Origin: an uncultured Siphonobacter sp.
GTDB lineage: Bacteria; Bacteroidota; Bacteroidia; Cytophagales; Spirosomataceae
Reading direction: 5' to 3'
Assembly (NCBI GenBank): GCA_913774715.1
Contig: CAJYHS010000049.1
Coordinates: 62,001 to 126,000 of the forward strand
Length of the DNA: 64,000 nt
Shown here: in pieces, positions 8,399 to 17,170 of the stretch
Position numbering within the stretch: position 1 is the stretch's first letter
Layout: the number at the start of each line of letters is the position of its first letter
Translations under genes and position numbers: made by a program
The notes under the pieces: model-generated
Databases searched by the model: none
The model's input: only the letters and a program-made list of their open reading frames with translations
What the model was told of the DNA's origin: nothing

Positions 8399-11300
8399 AT
8401 GCGTATTTTAAAAGTTAGTTTCGAGAATATTAACTCCTTACGGGGCCAGCATACCATTGATTTTCAGAATGAAGCTGCGTTTCGCAACTCCAATCTTTTT
8501 GCCATTACCGGCCCCACCGGAGCGGGGAAAACTACGATTCTCGATGTTATTACCTTGGCCCTCTATCACCGAACGCCCCGGCTGGGAGAGGTCAACAGTA
8601 ACCTTCTGGAAAAACTGGGAGGTATTCTCACCCGGGATACTAATCAGGCTTATGCTGAAGTGAGCTTTATCACACCCCGGGGTTCTTACCGGGCTAGGTG
8701 GAGTTTACAGCGGGAAATCATCAGCCGGGGAGCCAATAAAGGACAATCCCGACTGGATGAATACGCTGAAATTGCTGATTTAGAAAGTAATACCATTCTG
8801 GCCTCGAAGAAAAAGAAGGAAGTTCAGGAGGAAATCAGAAAACGCATTGGGCTGGATTATGAACAGTTTGTCAAAGCCATTTTACTTTCGCAGGGTGATT
8901 TTGCGGCTTTTCTGAAAGCTAAACGTGAAGAACGGGCGGAGTTACTCGAACGCATTACGGGTACCGAAATCTACCGAAAGCTCGGTATGGAAGCTTTTTC
9001 CCGCTGGCATGATCACTACAAAAAAGAAATTGAAAATAAACAGCAAAGCCTTGATTTTCAGAAGCTTATTTCGGAAGAAGAGATCAAAAAACTGCTGGAA
9101 GAAATAGAGAAGTATGAGGAAATGTGCCGGATGTCAGAGACGAAACGAAAGTCACTGGAAATTCAGGTTCAACGGAAAAACCGGATTCGGGATGTCCAGA
9201 ATGCCCTGGACGGTATTCATCAGAAAGAATATCCACGCTGGAATGTGGATAAACAAACCTTTGATACGCAATCCGCTCCTGCCTTGGAACGGCACGAGCG
9301 AGTTCAGCAGTTTTCTCCCCAATTAACAGAGTATCGGTTACAGGAACAAAGCGTAAAAAACACGCAGCTTCAGTTGGAGCGAATCCAAAAAGAACAGACT
9401 CAGGCTCAGCAGAATCAGCGGCAGTTATTATCAGATATTTCACGACTGGTAAGTGAATTAGTAACGGATCAGTCTGCTCAGCGGAGCATTGAGCTTTTTC
9501 GGGATAAGGTTAGCCAGAGTCACACGAATCAGCAGTTGGCCAGTCAGCATTGGTTCACTGCTAAAAATCAGGCTTTTGAGTTATTAACAAAAACCCATTC
9601 GCCCGAAATACAGTCTTTCTGGAACCGTGAATCCTACGCCGATTGTCTTAGTGTTTCCCGGGAAGCCTGGCAGGAGATTAATCACCGGAAAACGGAGCTT
9701 CAACAAATCTATTTGCTTGAAAAAGATAGCGATATTACCCTGCTTCGTCAGCAGTCAATGGAGCGGCGGGAAGCGTATCAACAACTCGAAATTCAGGTTC
9801 GGCAATATGAGAATCTTCGCAGGCGATTGACCGACTATGATCGGCAAATCGAAGATCAGCGAAAGCTAATCCACCAGCAATTACCAGTTATCCACAAAGC
9901 TACCCAAGAGGTAATAGAAGCTAAAAACTTATTACAAATTGCTCAGGAAGAGCAGCTTAACTTTATTAGGGAAACCTCTATTCCCCGGTTACGTACAGAG
10001 TTATCCACAGATCAGCCTTGCCCGGTGTGTGGATCTGTGCATCATCCGGTATTGTTGAGAACTGGTGAAGAAGATCACTTTAGTGTGGATACCTACTTGC
10101 AGGAGCTGGAAAGTTTGAAAGCCCGTTTTGAAGCTCGGGAAAGAAATCTGGCTACGTTGGAAGGCAAGTTTCGTCAGTTGGAAAATGAGAAGAAAGGAAT
10201 TGAAGTAAAAATTCAAACGCTGGAGGCTGAAAAGGCCAGTGCTCAGGCCGATCTTCAACCGATTATTGAAGGAGTAGGATTGTGGAAAACTCGCCTGAAT
10301 ATTGATAAAATAGGTAAGTCAGAGGACGTAAAAGCCTGGTTACAAACTGAAACTACGAAATTTCAGCATCTGGAGGAGTTACTGAAAATACAGGACAAAA
10401 GTGAAAGTCTGGCTCAGTTTGGTCGTCACCTGAAGGAAGGCTTGTCTTATTTTCAAAAACATCAGGAATTAACAGAAGAGCTGAAAAAGCTCTACGCCAA
10501 AGACATTAAATTCCTGGCGGTCGACTGTGACGGCTTGCTTCAGAAACTAGTGCATAAGTCCTACTCACCCGAACAGTATAAACAGGAATTACTGGAAACC
10601 CAGCAAAGTTATACACAGGCAGAAGCGGCTTTTAAAAGTCTGAAAGATAAGTTATTAACTGAGTTATCCACATTCGGGTTTAACTCAGGTGAAGAGGCAA
10701 AGGCCGCCTTACTTTCTTCGGATAAACATCGAACTTTAACGCAAGAAAAGGAACAGCTCGTTCAGCGGAAAACGCAGATTGATACTCAGCTCCATACGTT
10801 GACGGAAGAACTCAAGGTTCTTCAGGAACAGGATCAGGCTGAAATCGATTTGGCCGCTCTGTTGAAAGAAATTGAAACGCATAGTCACGCTGAACGCGAG
10901 TATTTGCAAAAAATAGGCGGCTGGAAGCAATCACTGAAGGATAATGAAACCAGCCGAAACGAGCATGCCAAACGTTTGGAAGAAATAGCCGAGCTTGAAC
11001 AGCGGTATAAAAAATGGCGGTTGTTATCGGAAGGATTAGGTGATCGGGAGGGTAAGAAGTTCAATCAGTTTGCTCAGAAATTAACGCTGGCCAATCTAAC
11101 CCGGTCGGCCAATAGTCGTCTGAAAGACTTATCGGAACGTTACCTGTTGCTGCCGCCCGAAGGCGATGAGGAGAATCTCTGGGTACTGGATCGCAATTTC
11201 GACGAACGACGGGCGGTTTCCACTTTATCCGGTGGAGAAACGTTTCTGGTCAGTCTGGCCCTGGCGTTAGGCCTGAGTGATATGGTGTCTAAAAATGTTC

Positions 11301-11512
11301 GGATTGAGAGTTTATTTATCGACGAAGGATTCGGTACACTTGATCCCGATACCCTGGAAATTGCCCTGGGAACGCTCGAAAAGCTTCAGGCGGAATCCAA
11401 CCGCATGATTGGGATTATCTCGCACGTAGAAGCTTTAAAAGAACGAATTACAACGCAGATTCAGTTACGTAAGCAGGCTAGTGGATTTAGCGAAATGGAA
11501 ATTGTAGGCTAA
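8399..11512 (+). CDS. sbcC: Exonuclease SbcCD, ATPase subunit C
   Basis: This 1037-aa Rad50/SMC-like ATPase partners SbcD. Walker A GPTGAGKTT is at 38-46 and a Q-loop reads AILLSQGDF. Long coiled coils run from about 170 to 880, interrupted near residue 540 by the zinc hook CPVCGSVHHP that dimerises two complexes. The ABC signature LSGGETFLVSLALALG is near 943, and Walker B SLFIDEGFGTLDPD near 972. Length and layout match the family. Four perfect TTATCCACA boxes (9244, 9888, 10001, 10664) fall in the coiled-coil coding region. Translation is probably coupled to sbcD. Confidence 0.95.
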   Translation: MRILKVSFENINSLRGQHTIDFQNEAAFRNSNLFAITGPTGAGKTTILDVITLALYHRTPRLGEVNSNLLEKLGGILTRDTNQAYAEVSFITPRGSYRARWSLQREIISRGANKGQSRLDEYAEIADLESNTILASKKKKEVQEEIRKRIGLDYEQFVKAILLSQGDFAAFLKAKREERAELLERITGTEIYRKLGMEAFSRWHDHYKKEIENKQQSLDFQKLISEEEIKKLLEEIEKYEEMCRMSETKRKSLEIQVQRKNRIRDVQNALDGIHQKEYPRWNVDKQTFDTQSAPALERHERVQQFSPQLTEYRLQEQSVKNTQLQLERIQKEQTQAQQNQRQLLSDISRLVSELVTDQSAQRSIELFRDKVSQSHTNQQLASQHWFTAKNQAFELLTKTHSPEIQSFWNRESYADCLSVSREAWQEINHRKTELQQIYLLEKDSDITLLRQQSMERREAYQQLEIQVRQYENLRRRLTDYDRQIEDQRKLIHQQLPVIHKATQEVIEAKNLLQIAQEEQLNFIRETSIPRLRTELSTDQPCPVCGSVHHPVLLRTGEEDHFSVDTYLQELESLKARFEARERNLATLEGKFRQLENEKKGIEVKIQTLEAEKASAQADLQPIIEGVGLWKTRLNIDKIGKSEDVKAWLQTETTKFQHLEELLKIQDKSESLAQFGRHLKEGLSYFQKHQELTEELKKLYAKDIKFLAVDCDGLLQKLVHKSYSPEQYKQELLETQQSYTQAEAAFKSLKDKLLTELSTFGFNSGEEAKAALLSSDKHRTLTQEKEQLVQRKTQIDTQLHTLTEELKVLQEQDQAEIDLAALLKEIETHSHAEREYLQKIGGWKQSLKDNETSRNEHAKRLEEIAELEQRYKKWRLLSEGLGDREGKKFNQFAQKLTLANLTRSANSRLKDLSERYLLLPPEGDEENLWVLDRNFDERRAVSTLSGGETFLVSLALALGLSDMVSKNVRIESLFIDEGFGTLDPDTLEIALGTLEKLQAESNRMIGIISHVEALKERITTQIQLRKQASGFSEMEIVG

Positions 11513-11566
11513 ACTAAAACGCTCTGGCTGAGGTTGTCACTAGAAGACTTTAAAATCAATACGGAT

Positions 11567-12331
11567 ATGTCGATTACATCGCAGGCGGAAATGGCCGGAA
11601 TGAAAGAGGTGAGTCAGGCCGTGGCTCTCACCCTGAAAGAAATGCGGGCTTACGCAAAACCGGGCATGACGACGAAGGAACTGGATAATTTTGGTGGAAA
11701 AATATTAAAAGGACTCGGAGCGAAATCAGCTCCCCGGTCTGCTTACGGCTTTCCCGGCTGGACTTGTATCAGTGTGAATAATGAAGTGGCTCACGGCATT
11801 CCTTCCGTAAAGAAAATACTGCGGGAAGGTGATCTGATTAACGTAGATGTATCTGCAGAGCTGAACGGTTTCTGGGCGGATAACGGCGGTTCTTTTGTAC
11901 TGGGAAATGATGCCAAGAATCACCAGCGACTAGTGGATACGTCGAAGCAAATTCTTCACAAAGCAATTCATCAGATCAAAACGGGTGTGCGGATTGCGGA
12001 TATTGGCTTGTTAATCGAAACCGAAGCCAAACGGGCAGGGTATCGGGTGATCAAAAACTTGGCCGGGCATGGCATTGGCCGGAAGTTACACGAAGCACCC
12101 AGTGAAATACTGAATTGTTATAACCCGCATAATAAGGCCAAATTCAGGAAAAATTCTGTTGTGGCCATTGAAACGTTTATCTCGACGCATTCGATTTATG
12201 CCGACGAGGCCGGAGATGGCTGGACGTTACTGGGAAACAAAGGAGGCTATGTTGCTCAGCACGAACATACGATTGTCGTTACTGATGATCAACCCGTGAT
12301 TCTGACGGAAGCCAACGAGATCTGGAGTTAA
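11567..12331 (+). CDS. map: Methionine aminopeptidase, type I
   Basis: It removes the N-terminal methionine from nascent proteins. The 254-aa form starting MSITSQAEMAGMKEV at ATG 11567 has the normal type I length; a longer frame from TTG 11534 exists but adds an unconserved leader. The five metal ligands are visible in order: D in NVDVSAEL, D in FWADNGG, H in GHGIGR, E in AIETFIS and E in QHEHTIVV. This is a stand-alone copy 54 bp after sbcC rather than the usual secY-map-infA context, so it may be a second paralogue. Confidence 0.93.
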   Translation: MSITSQAEMAGMKEVSQAVALTLKEMRAYAKPGMTTKELDNFGGKILKGLGAKSAPRSAYGFPGWTCISVNNEVAHGIPSVKKILREGDLINVDVSAELNGFWADNGGSFVLGNDAKNHQRLVDTSKQILHKAIHQIKTGVRIADIGLLIETEAKRAGYRVIKNLAGHGIGRKLHEAPSEILNCYNPHNKAKFRKNSVVAIETFISTHSIYADEAGDGWTLLGNKGGYVAQHEHTIVVTDDQPVILTEANEIWS

Positions 12332-12372
12332 TAATTAAGACCGATGGTGGATATTAGCAAAAAAACTTTGCT

Positions 12373-12411
12373 CCTAACTTCCCGAAAGTTGAAGACTTTC
12401 GGGAAGTTAGG
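12373..12411. terminator. Bidirectional terminator, 17-bp perfect stem
   Basis: CCTAACTTCCCGAAAGT (12373-12389) and ACTTTCGGGAAGTTAGG (12395-12411) pair perfectly around a TGAAG loop, with T-rich flanks on both strands. It lies between the convergent map gene and the 12433-12924 gene. AACTTCCCGAAAGT palindromes look like a dispersed repeat family (inference). Confidence 0.85.
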
Positions 12412-12432
12412 TTTTATACCTACCCGATATCA

Positions 12433-12924
12433 TTAATGACGTTTCAATAACGCTTTCTGCAAGTGGTCGGTGGAAAAAGTAGTAATCGTGTTTGCATTTC
12501 CTTTCTTTCCCGAAGTTACTTCAAAAATTAGTTCTTCGCCCTTCAGTTCATACGTTGAAGTCAGCGTGATGCCTTCAGTTTCAAAGATGCTAAATAGCTT
12601 ATTATCAAAACGATAATGAGGTAAGGCAATGCCCTCCCCTTCGTCAATAGCATAGTGGCCTTTACTTTCGTCAATCAGTTTTAGCTTGTAGTCTTTAACG
12701 GCAGGATGTTGAGCAGAAAGATATTCCGTTTTCCACACCCATACCTTCGGATCGGGCGTTTCGGCTACCGTTAGCTGAATCCTGACGCTATCTTTTAGCT
12801 GGCCTTTCTGATATATCTTCATGATCCCTTCCCACTTTCCAAGACAAGCTTTCCCCATTGAAACCTGAGCGTTTACTGAAGTTATGGAAATGATAGCCAA
12901 AAAAAATAGAACTCTGATTTTCAT
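12433..12924 (-). CDS. Exported protein of unknown function
   Basis: This 163-aa product has a clear signal peptide (MKIRVLFFLAIISITSVNAQ, cleavage after NAQ). The mature part has alternating beta-strand patterns (CLGKWEGIMKIY, HYRFDNKLFSIFE, LTSTYELKGEELIFEV) and could be a small lipocalin-like barrel, as in DUF1579-type proteins, but I do not recognise a specific family. It is the last gene of the - strand run and ends against the convergent terminator after map. A perfect TTATCCACA box (12956-12964, - strand) lies 32 bp upstream of its start. Confidence 0.6.
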   Translation of the reverse strand: MKIRVLFFLAIISITSVNAQVSMGKACLGKWEGIMKIYQKGQLKDSVRIQLTVAETPDPKVWVWKTEYLSAQHPAVKDYKLKLIDESKGHYAIDEGEGIALPHYRFDNKLFSIFETEGITLTSTYELKGEELIFEVTSGKKGNANTITTFSTDHLQKALLKRH

Positions 12925-13001
12925 ATCGAAAGCTATATAATTCTACGTGGAGGAATGTGGATAAGTAAAAAATGCTTTACTCAGACGAAATGATCGCGTC
13001 T

Positions 13002-13937
13002 CTATAGGGCCGCAGCCCGCCGGATGCGATCATTAATGGCTACGCCCAGATCCTGTTCAGGTATTAATTCGGCGTAAATATGATCCAGATCCAGAGCATC
13101 GAGTCTTCGCATGGCAGCGAATAGGTGACGGGCGGCTTCGGCGTAATTACCCGTATGCGAAAGAATTTCCTGATTGGTAAAGCCATAATCCGTCTGAAAA
13201 CTCAGAATTCCAATCCGATCAGATTGACTTAACTCACGTATATCGGCATCAATTGAAAGCGGCGTACGGGGGGCATAATGACTTTTCAACATTCCCGGAG
13301 CCTGTGGGTTAGAGCTGGAATGTGACCTTACTTCAACGGTGCCAATTAAACTCTCGATGGCTTCAATGGGCGTTCCTCCTTTTCTGTAAACAATCACCTG
13401 ATCGCCTTCAAAACCAACGATGGTAGATTCTACTCCAATTTCACAAGGTCCGCCGTCGAGAATGTAAGGAATTTTATCGCCTAACTGTTGTGCAACATGC
13501 TCGGCTGTGGTTGGGCTAATGTATCCAAAAGGATTAGCACTGGGAGCGGCCAGAGGAAAAGGTAACTGTTCAAGCAAAGAACGAGTCAGCTCATGCTGAG
13601 GAATGCGGACAGCTACGGTGTCCAACCCGCTGGTTACCAGATCCGGGATTTGCGGAGCTTTGGGTAAAAGTAAGGTAAGCGGACCAGGCGTTAGCTTTTC
13701 CGCTAATAACAAAGCTTTTTCAGGAACGTCGCGTACGAACTCCTGTAAACGTTCAAATGAATTGGTGTGGATAATGAGGGGATCGAAAGCCGGACGATTT
13801 TTTACCCGGAAAATGGAAAGTACGGCCTCTTCATTCAACGCATTACCCGCTAGTCCATAAACCGTTTCAGTGGGAATTCCCACCAGTTTTCCCGCTTCCA
13901 GAAGCTCTTTTGCTCGTTGTAAATCCGTCCCGATCAT
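13002..13937 (-). CDS. L-threonylcarbamoyladenylate synthase (Sua5 type)
   Basis: It makes threonylcarbamoyl-AMP from threonine, bicarbonate and ATP, the first step of tRNA t6A37 modification. The YrdC domain occupies about the first 200 residues, with GIPTETVYGLAGNA and the nucleotide-binding KNRPAFDPLIIH; LAAPSANPFGYISPTTAEHV is also characteristic. At 311 aa it has the additional C-terminal Sua5 domain (PGMLKSHYAPRTPL linker), so it is Sua5 rather than the short TsaC. It acts in the cytoplasm with TsaB/TsaD, which are not in this window. Confidence 0.92.
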   Translation of the reverse strand: MIGTDLQRAKELLEAGKLVGIPTETVYGLAGNALNEEAVLSIFRVKNRPAFDPLIIHTNSFERLQEFVRDVPEKALLLAEKLTPGPLTLLLPKAPQIPDLVTSGLDTVAVRIPQHELTRSLLEQLPFPLAAPSANPFGYISPTTAEHVAQQLGDKIPYILDGGPCEIGVESTIVGFEGDQVIVYRKGGTPIEAIESLIGTVEVRSHSSSNPQAPGMLKSHYAPRTPLSIDADIRELSQSDRIGILSFQTDYGFTNQEILSHTGNYAEAARHLFAAMRRLDALDLDHIYAELIPEQDLGVAINDRIRRAAAL

Positions 13938-14040
13938 TTTTCTAATTTACTGTTTTCCGTTTACTGTTGTCAGTTATGGGCCATCCATTACTCTAACTTA
14001 TCCACAAAAATACGGTAAAGCATTCTCATTTAGGATATAA

Positions 14041-14073
14041 AAGAAAAACGGTCTGCTCGAAAGCAAACCGTTT
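14041..14073 (-). terminator. Terminator of the SIMPL gene
   Basis: AAACGGT.TGC / GCA.ACCGTTT stem (14046-14073) with one internal mismatch pair; the - strand continues into a T-run. It is just downstream of the stop at 14089. Confidence 0.8.
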
Positions 14074-14088
14074 AAGTACTTAAGTAAA

Positions 14089-14814
14089 TCAGTATTGTTT
14101 AATACGGAAGATCACCTGAATGCGAGAGGTAAATTTTACTTTCTGATATTCCAGATCGCTATCGGCCACATCGGCAGCAGCAGCTTCACCTTTCATCATG
14201 GCCATACGGGGCATGGCCATGTATTGTGGATAAATATCACCTTCTTCAATTTCGTGGATTTCTAACACTTCACCCAATTTTCCGCCTAAGGCTTCTACCA
14301 TATACGCAGCTTTTTCGCGGGCATTTTGCAGGGCTTTGATTTTATTATCCTTGCGTAACTGATCTTTCTTTGTATAATCCACCCGACTGATTCGAGTACT
14401 GGTTACGCCACGCGGATCCACTTTTGAAAGTAAGTTATCCACATTATACAGTTTTGAGAGCTTCAGTTGATACTGTTTGCTTTCCAGAAACTGGGCGGGG
14501 TTCTTCTTTTTACCCACACTGTTTTGATAGCCTGAGATGCCCTGAATACTCAAAGCTTCTTTAGGTAAGCCCGCCGCCTGAACGGATTGAGCTAGCTGTT
14601 TCTCGAGAATATCAATGGTTACTTTATCTTTCTGATTTTTCTCGTCGTTATAATATTCTTTCAGGCTGATAGTCAGGTAGAACTCGTCGGGATCTACTTC
14701 GACTTCGGAAGTACCCGTGATTTCAATTTTACGAACGGGTTCTTTATCCACATTTTGAGCGAAAAGAGTTGTACTGAATAATAAGGTTCCGGCAAGCAAA
14801 AGAATGTTTTTCAT
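14089..14814 (-). CDS. Exported SIMPL-domain (DUF541) protein
   Basis: A signal peptide is present (MKNILLLAGTLLFSTTLFAQ). The mature part, VRKIEITGTSEVEVDPDEFYLTISL, is the usual opening of SIMPL/DUF541 (BP26/OMP28-like) proteins, and KIKALQNAREKAAYMVEALGGKLGEVLEIHE is the conserved C-terminal half. These periplasmic proteins form ring-like oligomers in some bacteria, and their function is poorly known. Three perfect TTATCCACA boxes (14225, 14435, 14744) fall within this 726-bp gene, the densest stretch in the window. Confidence 0.88.
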   Translation of the reverse strand: MKNILLLAGTLLFSTTLFAQNVDKEPVRKIEITGTSEVEVDPDEFYLTISLKEYYNDEKNQKDKVTIDILEKQLAQSVQAAGLPKEALSIQGISGYQNSVGKKKNPAQFLESKQYQLKLSKLYNVDNLLSKVDPRGVTSTRISRVDYTKKDQLRKDNKIKALQNAREKAAYMVEALGGKLGEVLEIHEIEEGDIYPQYMAMPRMAMMKGEAAAADVADSDLEYQKVKFTSRIQVIFRIKQY

Positions 14815-14953
14815 GACGTTATGTAATTATTGGTTTTTGAATCATTTCACCCTTTGGATGCAGGCGATTCAAAAATTCCATAAATGAAGGTTGTTAATGA
14901 AAGTTAATAAAAATAATACTCTGATAATCAGTTAAATAGTAATACAAATAATT

Positions 14954-15430
14954 TCAAATTTTGTTAACCACAGAGTTATCCACACACTGATTTAATAACT
15001 CTATCTGAGTTATATGGAGCGAAGGGTGGATAAAATCCGGGGCAATCTCAGCGAGCGGAGCCAGCGTGAAGCGACGCTTGGGAATGTACGGATGGGGCAC
15101 TTTTAGTTGAGGCAAGTCTAAAATTTCCAAGCCATAATACAGCAAATCGATATCAAGCAGCCGTGCTCCCCACTTTTCTTTACGAACCCGACCCATTTCG
15201 ATTTCAATGGCCTGGGTTTGGGCTAATAGATCTAATGGTTGTAATTCGGTCGAAATTAATAAGACCTGATTTAGAAAATTAGGTTGGTCTGTCAAGCCCC
15301 AGGCTGCCGTTTCCCACAGACTGGATGGCAACGTAACCGTTCCAACCCGTTCGGAAAGCAACTCAATAGCCCGTCGAAAGGTCTCCTGACGATCTCCTAG
15401 ATTAGCCCCCAAAAGCAAAAAAATATCCAA
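14954..15430 (-). CDS. folK: 2-amino-4-hydroxy-6-hydroxymethyldihydropteridine diphosphokinase
   Basis: HPPK of folate biosynthesis transfers pyrophosphate from ATP to 6-hydroxymethyl-dihydropterin. LLLGANLGDR near the N-terminus and the signature WGARLLDIDLLYYG with metal-binding aspartates are both present; 158 aa is normal for the monofunctional enzyme. No in-frame ATG exists between the upstream stop (TAG near 15464) and the conserved core, so translation probably begins at TTG 15430. folP and folB are not adjacent. A TTATCCACA box (14976) overlaps the 3' end. Confidence 0.9.
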   Translation of the reverse strand: MDIFLLLGANLGDRQETFRRAIELLSERVGTVTLPSSLWETAAWGLTDQPNFLNQVLLISTELQPLDLLAQTQAIEIEMGRVRKEKWGARLLDIDLLYYGLEILDLPQLKVPHPYIPKRRFTLAPLAEIAPDFIHPSLHITQIELLNQCVDNSVVNKI

Positions 15431-15489
15431 AGCAATGTTTTTAAGAACGAATAACTCAAAACCCTAAACCGCAGCCACTCAAAACGCTT

Positions 15490-17028
15490 TTAGCTTCCCC
15501 AGTTCTCCCGATCCAGACTTCGATACTGAATGGCTTCGGCTAAGTGTTCAATCTTGATTTCTTCCGAACCCGCCAAATCTGCAATAGTTCGCGAAACGCG
15601 AAGAATACGATCGAAAGCCCGGGCGGAAAGCTGCAACTTATTCATGGCCGTCTTTAATAACATCTTGCCTGCTTCGCTTAGTACACAAACGTGCCGAACC
15701 ATTTCGGAAGACATCATAGCATTACAGTAAACGCCGGGATTTTCTTTAAAACGCTCGGTCTGAATATCGCGGGCTTTAATTACCCGTTCCCGAATCTGAG
15801 CACTGGGTTCTGATTTTCGGGTAGAGGAAAGCTGTTCAAAATTAACGGGAGTTACTTCTACATGTAAATCAATCCGATCCAGTAAGGGCCCTGAGATTTT
15901 ACTCAGGTATTTTCCCACGCTTCCCGGTGGACAAGTGCAATCCTTTTCAGGATGATTGTAATAACCACAGGGGCAAGGGTTCATACTTGCAATAATCATG
16001 AAATTTGCCGGAAATTCCACGGCCCAGCGAGCCCTTGATATGCTGACGGTCCGTTCTTCCAGCGGTTGTCGCATGACTTCCAGAGCCGAGCGTTTGAACT
16101 CGGGTAACTCATCCAGAAATAAAACGCCATTATGAGCCAGTGAAATTTCACCGGGTTGAGGCATGCCCCCGCCCCCTACCAAAGCCGCGTCAGAAATCGT
16201 GTGGTGAGGGTTACGATAAGGTCTTCGGGCGATGAGTGTAGCTTTCGTCCCGAGTTTTCCCGCCACTGAATGAATTTTGGTGGTTTCCAGGGCTTCCTGT
16301 AAAGACAAAGGCGGCAAAATGCTCGGTAAACGCTTCGCCAGCATGGTTTTTCCCGCTCCCGGCGGACCAATCATAATGACGTTATGTCCACCGGCGGCGG
16401 CAATCTCCAGCGAGCGTTTGATGTTTTCCTGACCCTGTACGTCGGCAAAATCCGTTTCGTACTCATTCAGAGTGCTTAGAAAGATGTCTCGCGTGTCCGA
16501 AACGGTGGGTTCAATGTCTAGCGTACCCTTGAGAAAATTCACGGCTTCCTGAAGCGTCGTCACGCCTATAACATCGAGGTTATTCACAATGGAGGCTTCG
16601 GAGGCATTCTCTTTCGGTAAAATAAAGCCTTTGAATTTGTTCTTGCGGGCTTCGATGGCAATAGGTAATACGCCTTTAATAGGCCGAAGTTTGCCATCAA
16701 GCGATAACTCGCCCATGATCAGGTATTCTTCAAGTTTCTTGAGATTCGTCTGCTCTGAGGACTGGAGAATACATAAAGCAATGGGTAAATCATAAGCCGA
16801 ACCCTCTTTACGAACATCTGCCGGGGCAAGGTTAATGACGGTTTTATTACGCGGATAGAAATAGTCATGGTATTTGATAGCTGCCTCTACCCTTTGTATA
16901 CTCTCTTTAACAGCATTGTCAGGTAAGCCGACTAAAAAAGTATTATTACCCTGTCCTACTGCAACCTCTATGGTAATCATCGTTGCGTTTACCCCAAAAA
17001 TGGCCGCTCCGTACGTTTTTGCCAGCAT
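15490..17028 (-). CDS. comM: YifB/ComM family AAA+ ATPase (Mg-chelatase-like)
   Basis: The 512-aa protein has an N-terminal Lon-protease-like S5 domain (about 20-170), a central AAA+ module with Walker A GPPGAGKTML and Walker B VLFLDELPEF, four cysteines in MNPCPCGYYNHPEKDCTCPP, and a C-terminal Mg-chelatase helical domain. ComM is a hexameric helicase that promotes branch migration during natural transformation; YifB homologues are widespread even in bacteria not known to be competent. A comF homologue is at 59.9 kb. The - strand motif TAAGTTTG (17054-17061) is a plausible -7 element. Confidence 0.92.
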   Translation of the reverse strand: MLAKTYGAAIFGVNATMITIEVAVGQGNNTFLVGLPDNAVKESIQRVEAAIKYHDYFYPRNKTVINLAPADVRKEGSAYDLPIALCILQSSEQTNLKKLEEYLIMGELSLDGKLRPIKGVLPIAIEARKNKFKGFILPKENASEASIVNNLDVIGVTTLQEAVNFLKGTLDIEPTVSDTRDIFLSTLNEYETDFADVQGQENIKRSLEIAAAGGHNVIMIGPPGAGKTMLAKRLPSILPPLSLQEALETTKIHSVAGKLGTKATLIARRPYRNPHHTISDAALVGGGGMPQPGEISLAHNGVLFLDELPEFKRSALEVMRQPLEERTVSISRARWAVEFPANFMIIASMNPCPCGYYNHPEKDCTCPPGSVGKYLSKISGPLLDRIDLHVEVTPVNFEQLSSTRKSEPSAQIRERVIKARDIQTERFKENPGVYCNAMMSSEMVRHVCVLSEAGKMLLKTAMNKLQLSARAFDRILRVSRTIADLAGSEEIKIEHLAEAIQYRSLDRENWGS

Positions 17029-17053
17029 AATCAGTCCATGAAAAAATAAAGAG

Positions 17054-17061
17054 CAAACTTA
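17054..17061 (-). promoter_or_regulatory. Possible comM -7 element
   Basis: On the - strand TAAGTTTG fits TAnnTTTG, 26 bp upstream of the comM ATG. No good -33 TTTG is seen at the proper distance. Confidence 0.4.
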
Positions 17062-17119
17062 AGATCTTTAACCGGAGAAAAAGAGCCGATAAGTAATTTT
17101 GCTTATGCCTGGAAATGAA

Positions 17120-17153
17120 AACCCCACGATTAGTTTTGGCTAATCGTGGGGTT
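17120..17153 (-). terminator. Terminator of the topoisomerase IB gene
   Basis: Perfect 14-bp stem AACCCCACGATTAG / CTAATCGTGGGGTT with a 6-nt loop, followed on the - strand by a T-run, 18 bp beyond the stop at 17171. Confidence 0.9.
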
Positions 17154-17170
17154 CATGAAATTAATCGTAG

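Larger units (their letters stand above)
13766..14984. promoter_or_regulatory. Six perfect DnaA boxes at 210-309 bp intervals
   Basis: TTATCCACA or its complement at 13766 (-), 13998 (+), 14225 (-), 14435 (+), 14744 (+) and 14976 (+). Start-to-start gaps are 232, 227, 210, 309 and 232 bp. They span the 5' part of the Sua5-type gene, the SIMPL gene and two AT-rich gaps. A seventh box is at 12956. Function as DnaA-binding sites is inferred from the sequence match only. Confidence 0.45.

Noticed and set aside
12373-12411. CRISPR repeat or attachment site
   Set aside because: A single perfect hairpin between convergent genes with T-rich flanks; it behaves as a terminator and has no array.
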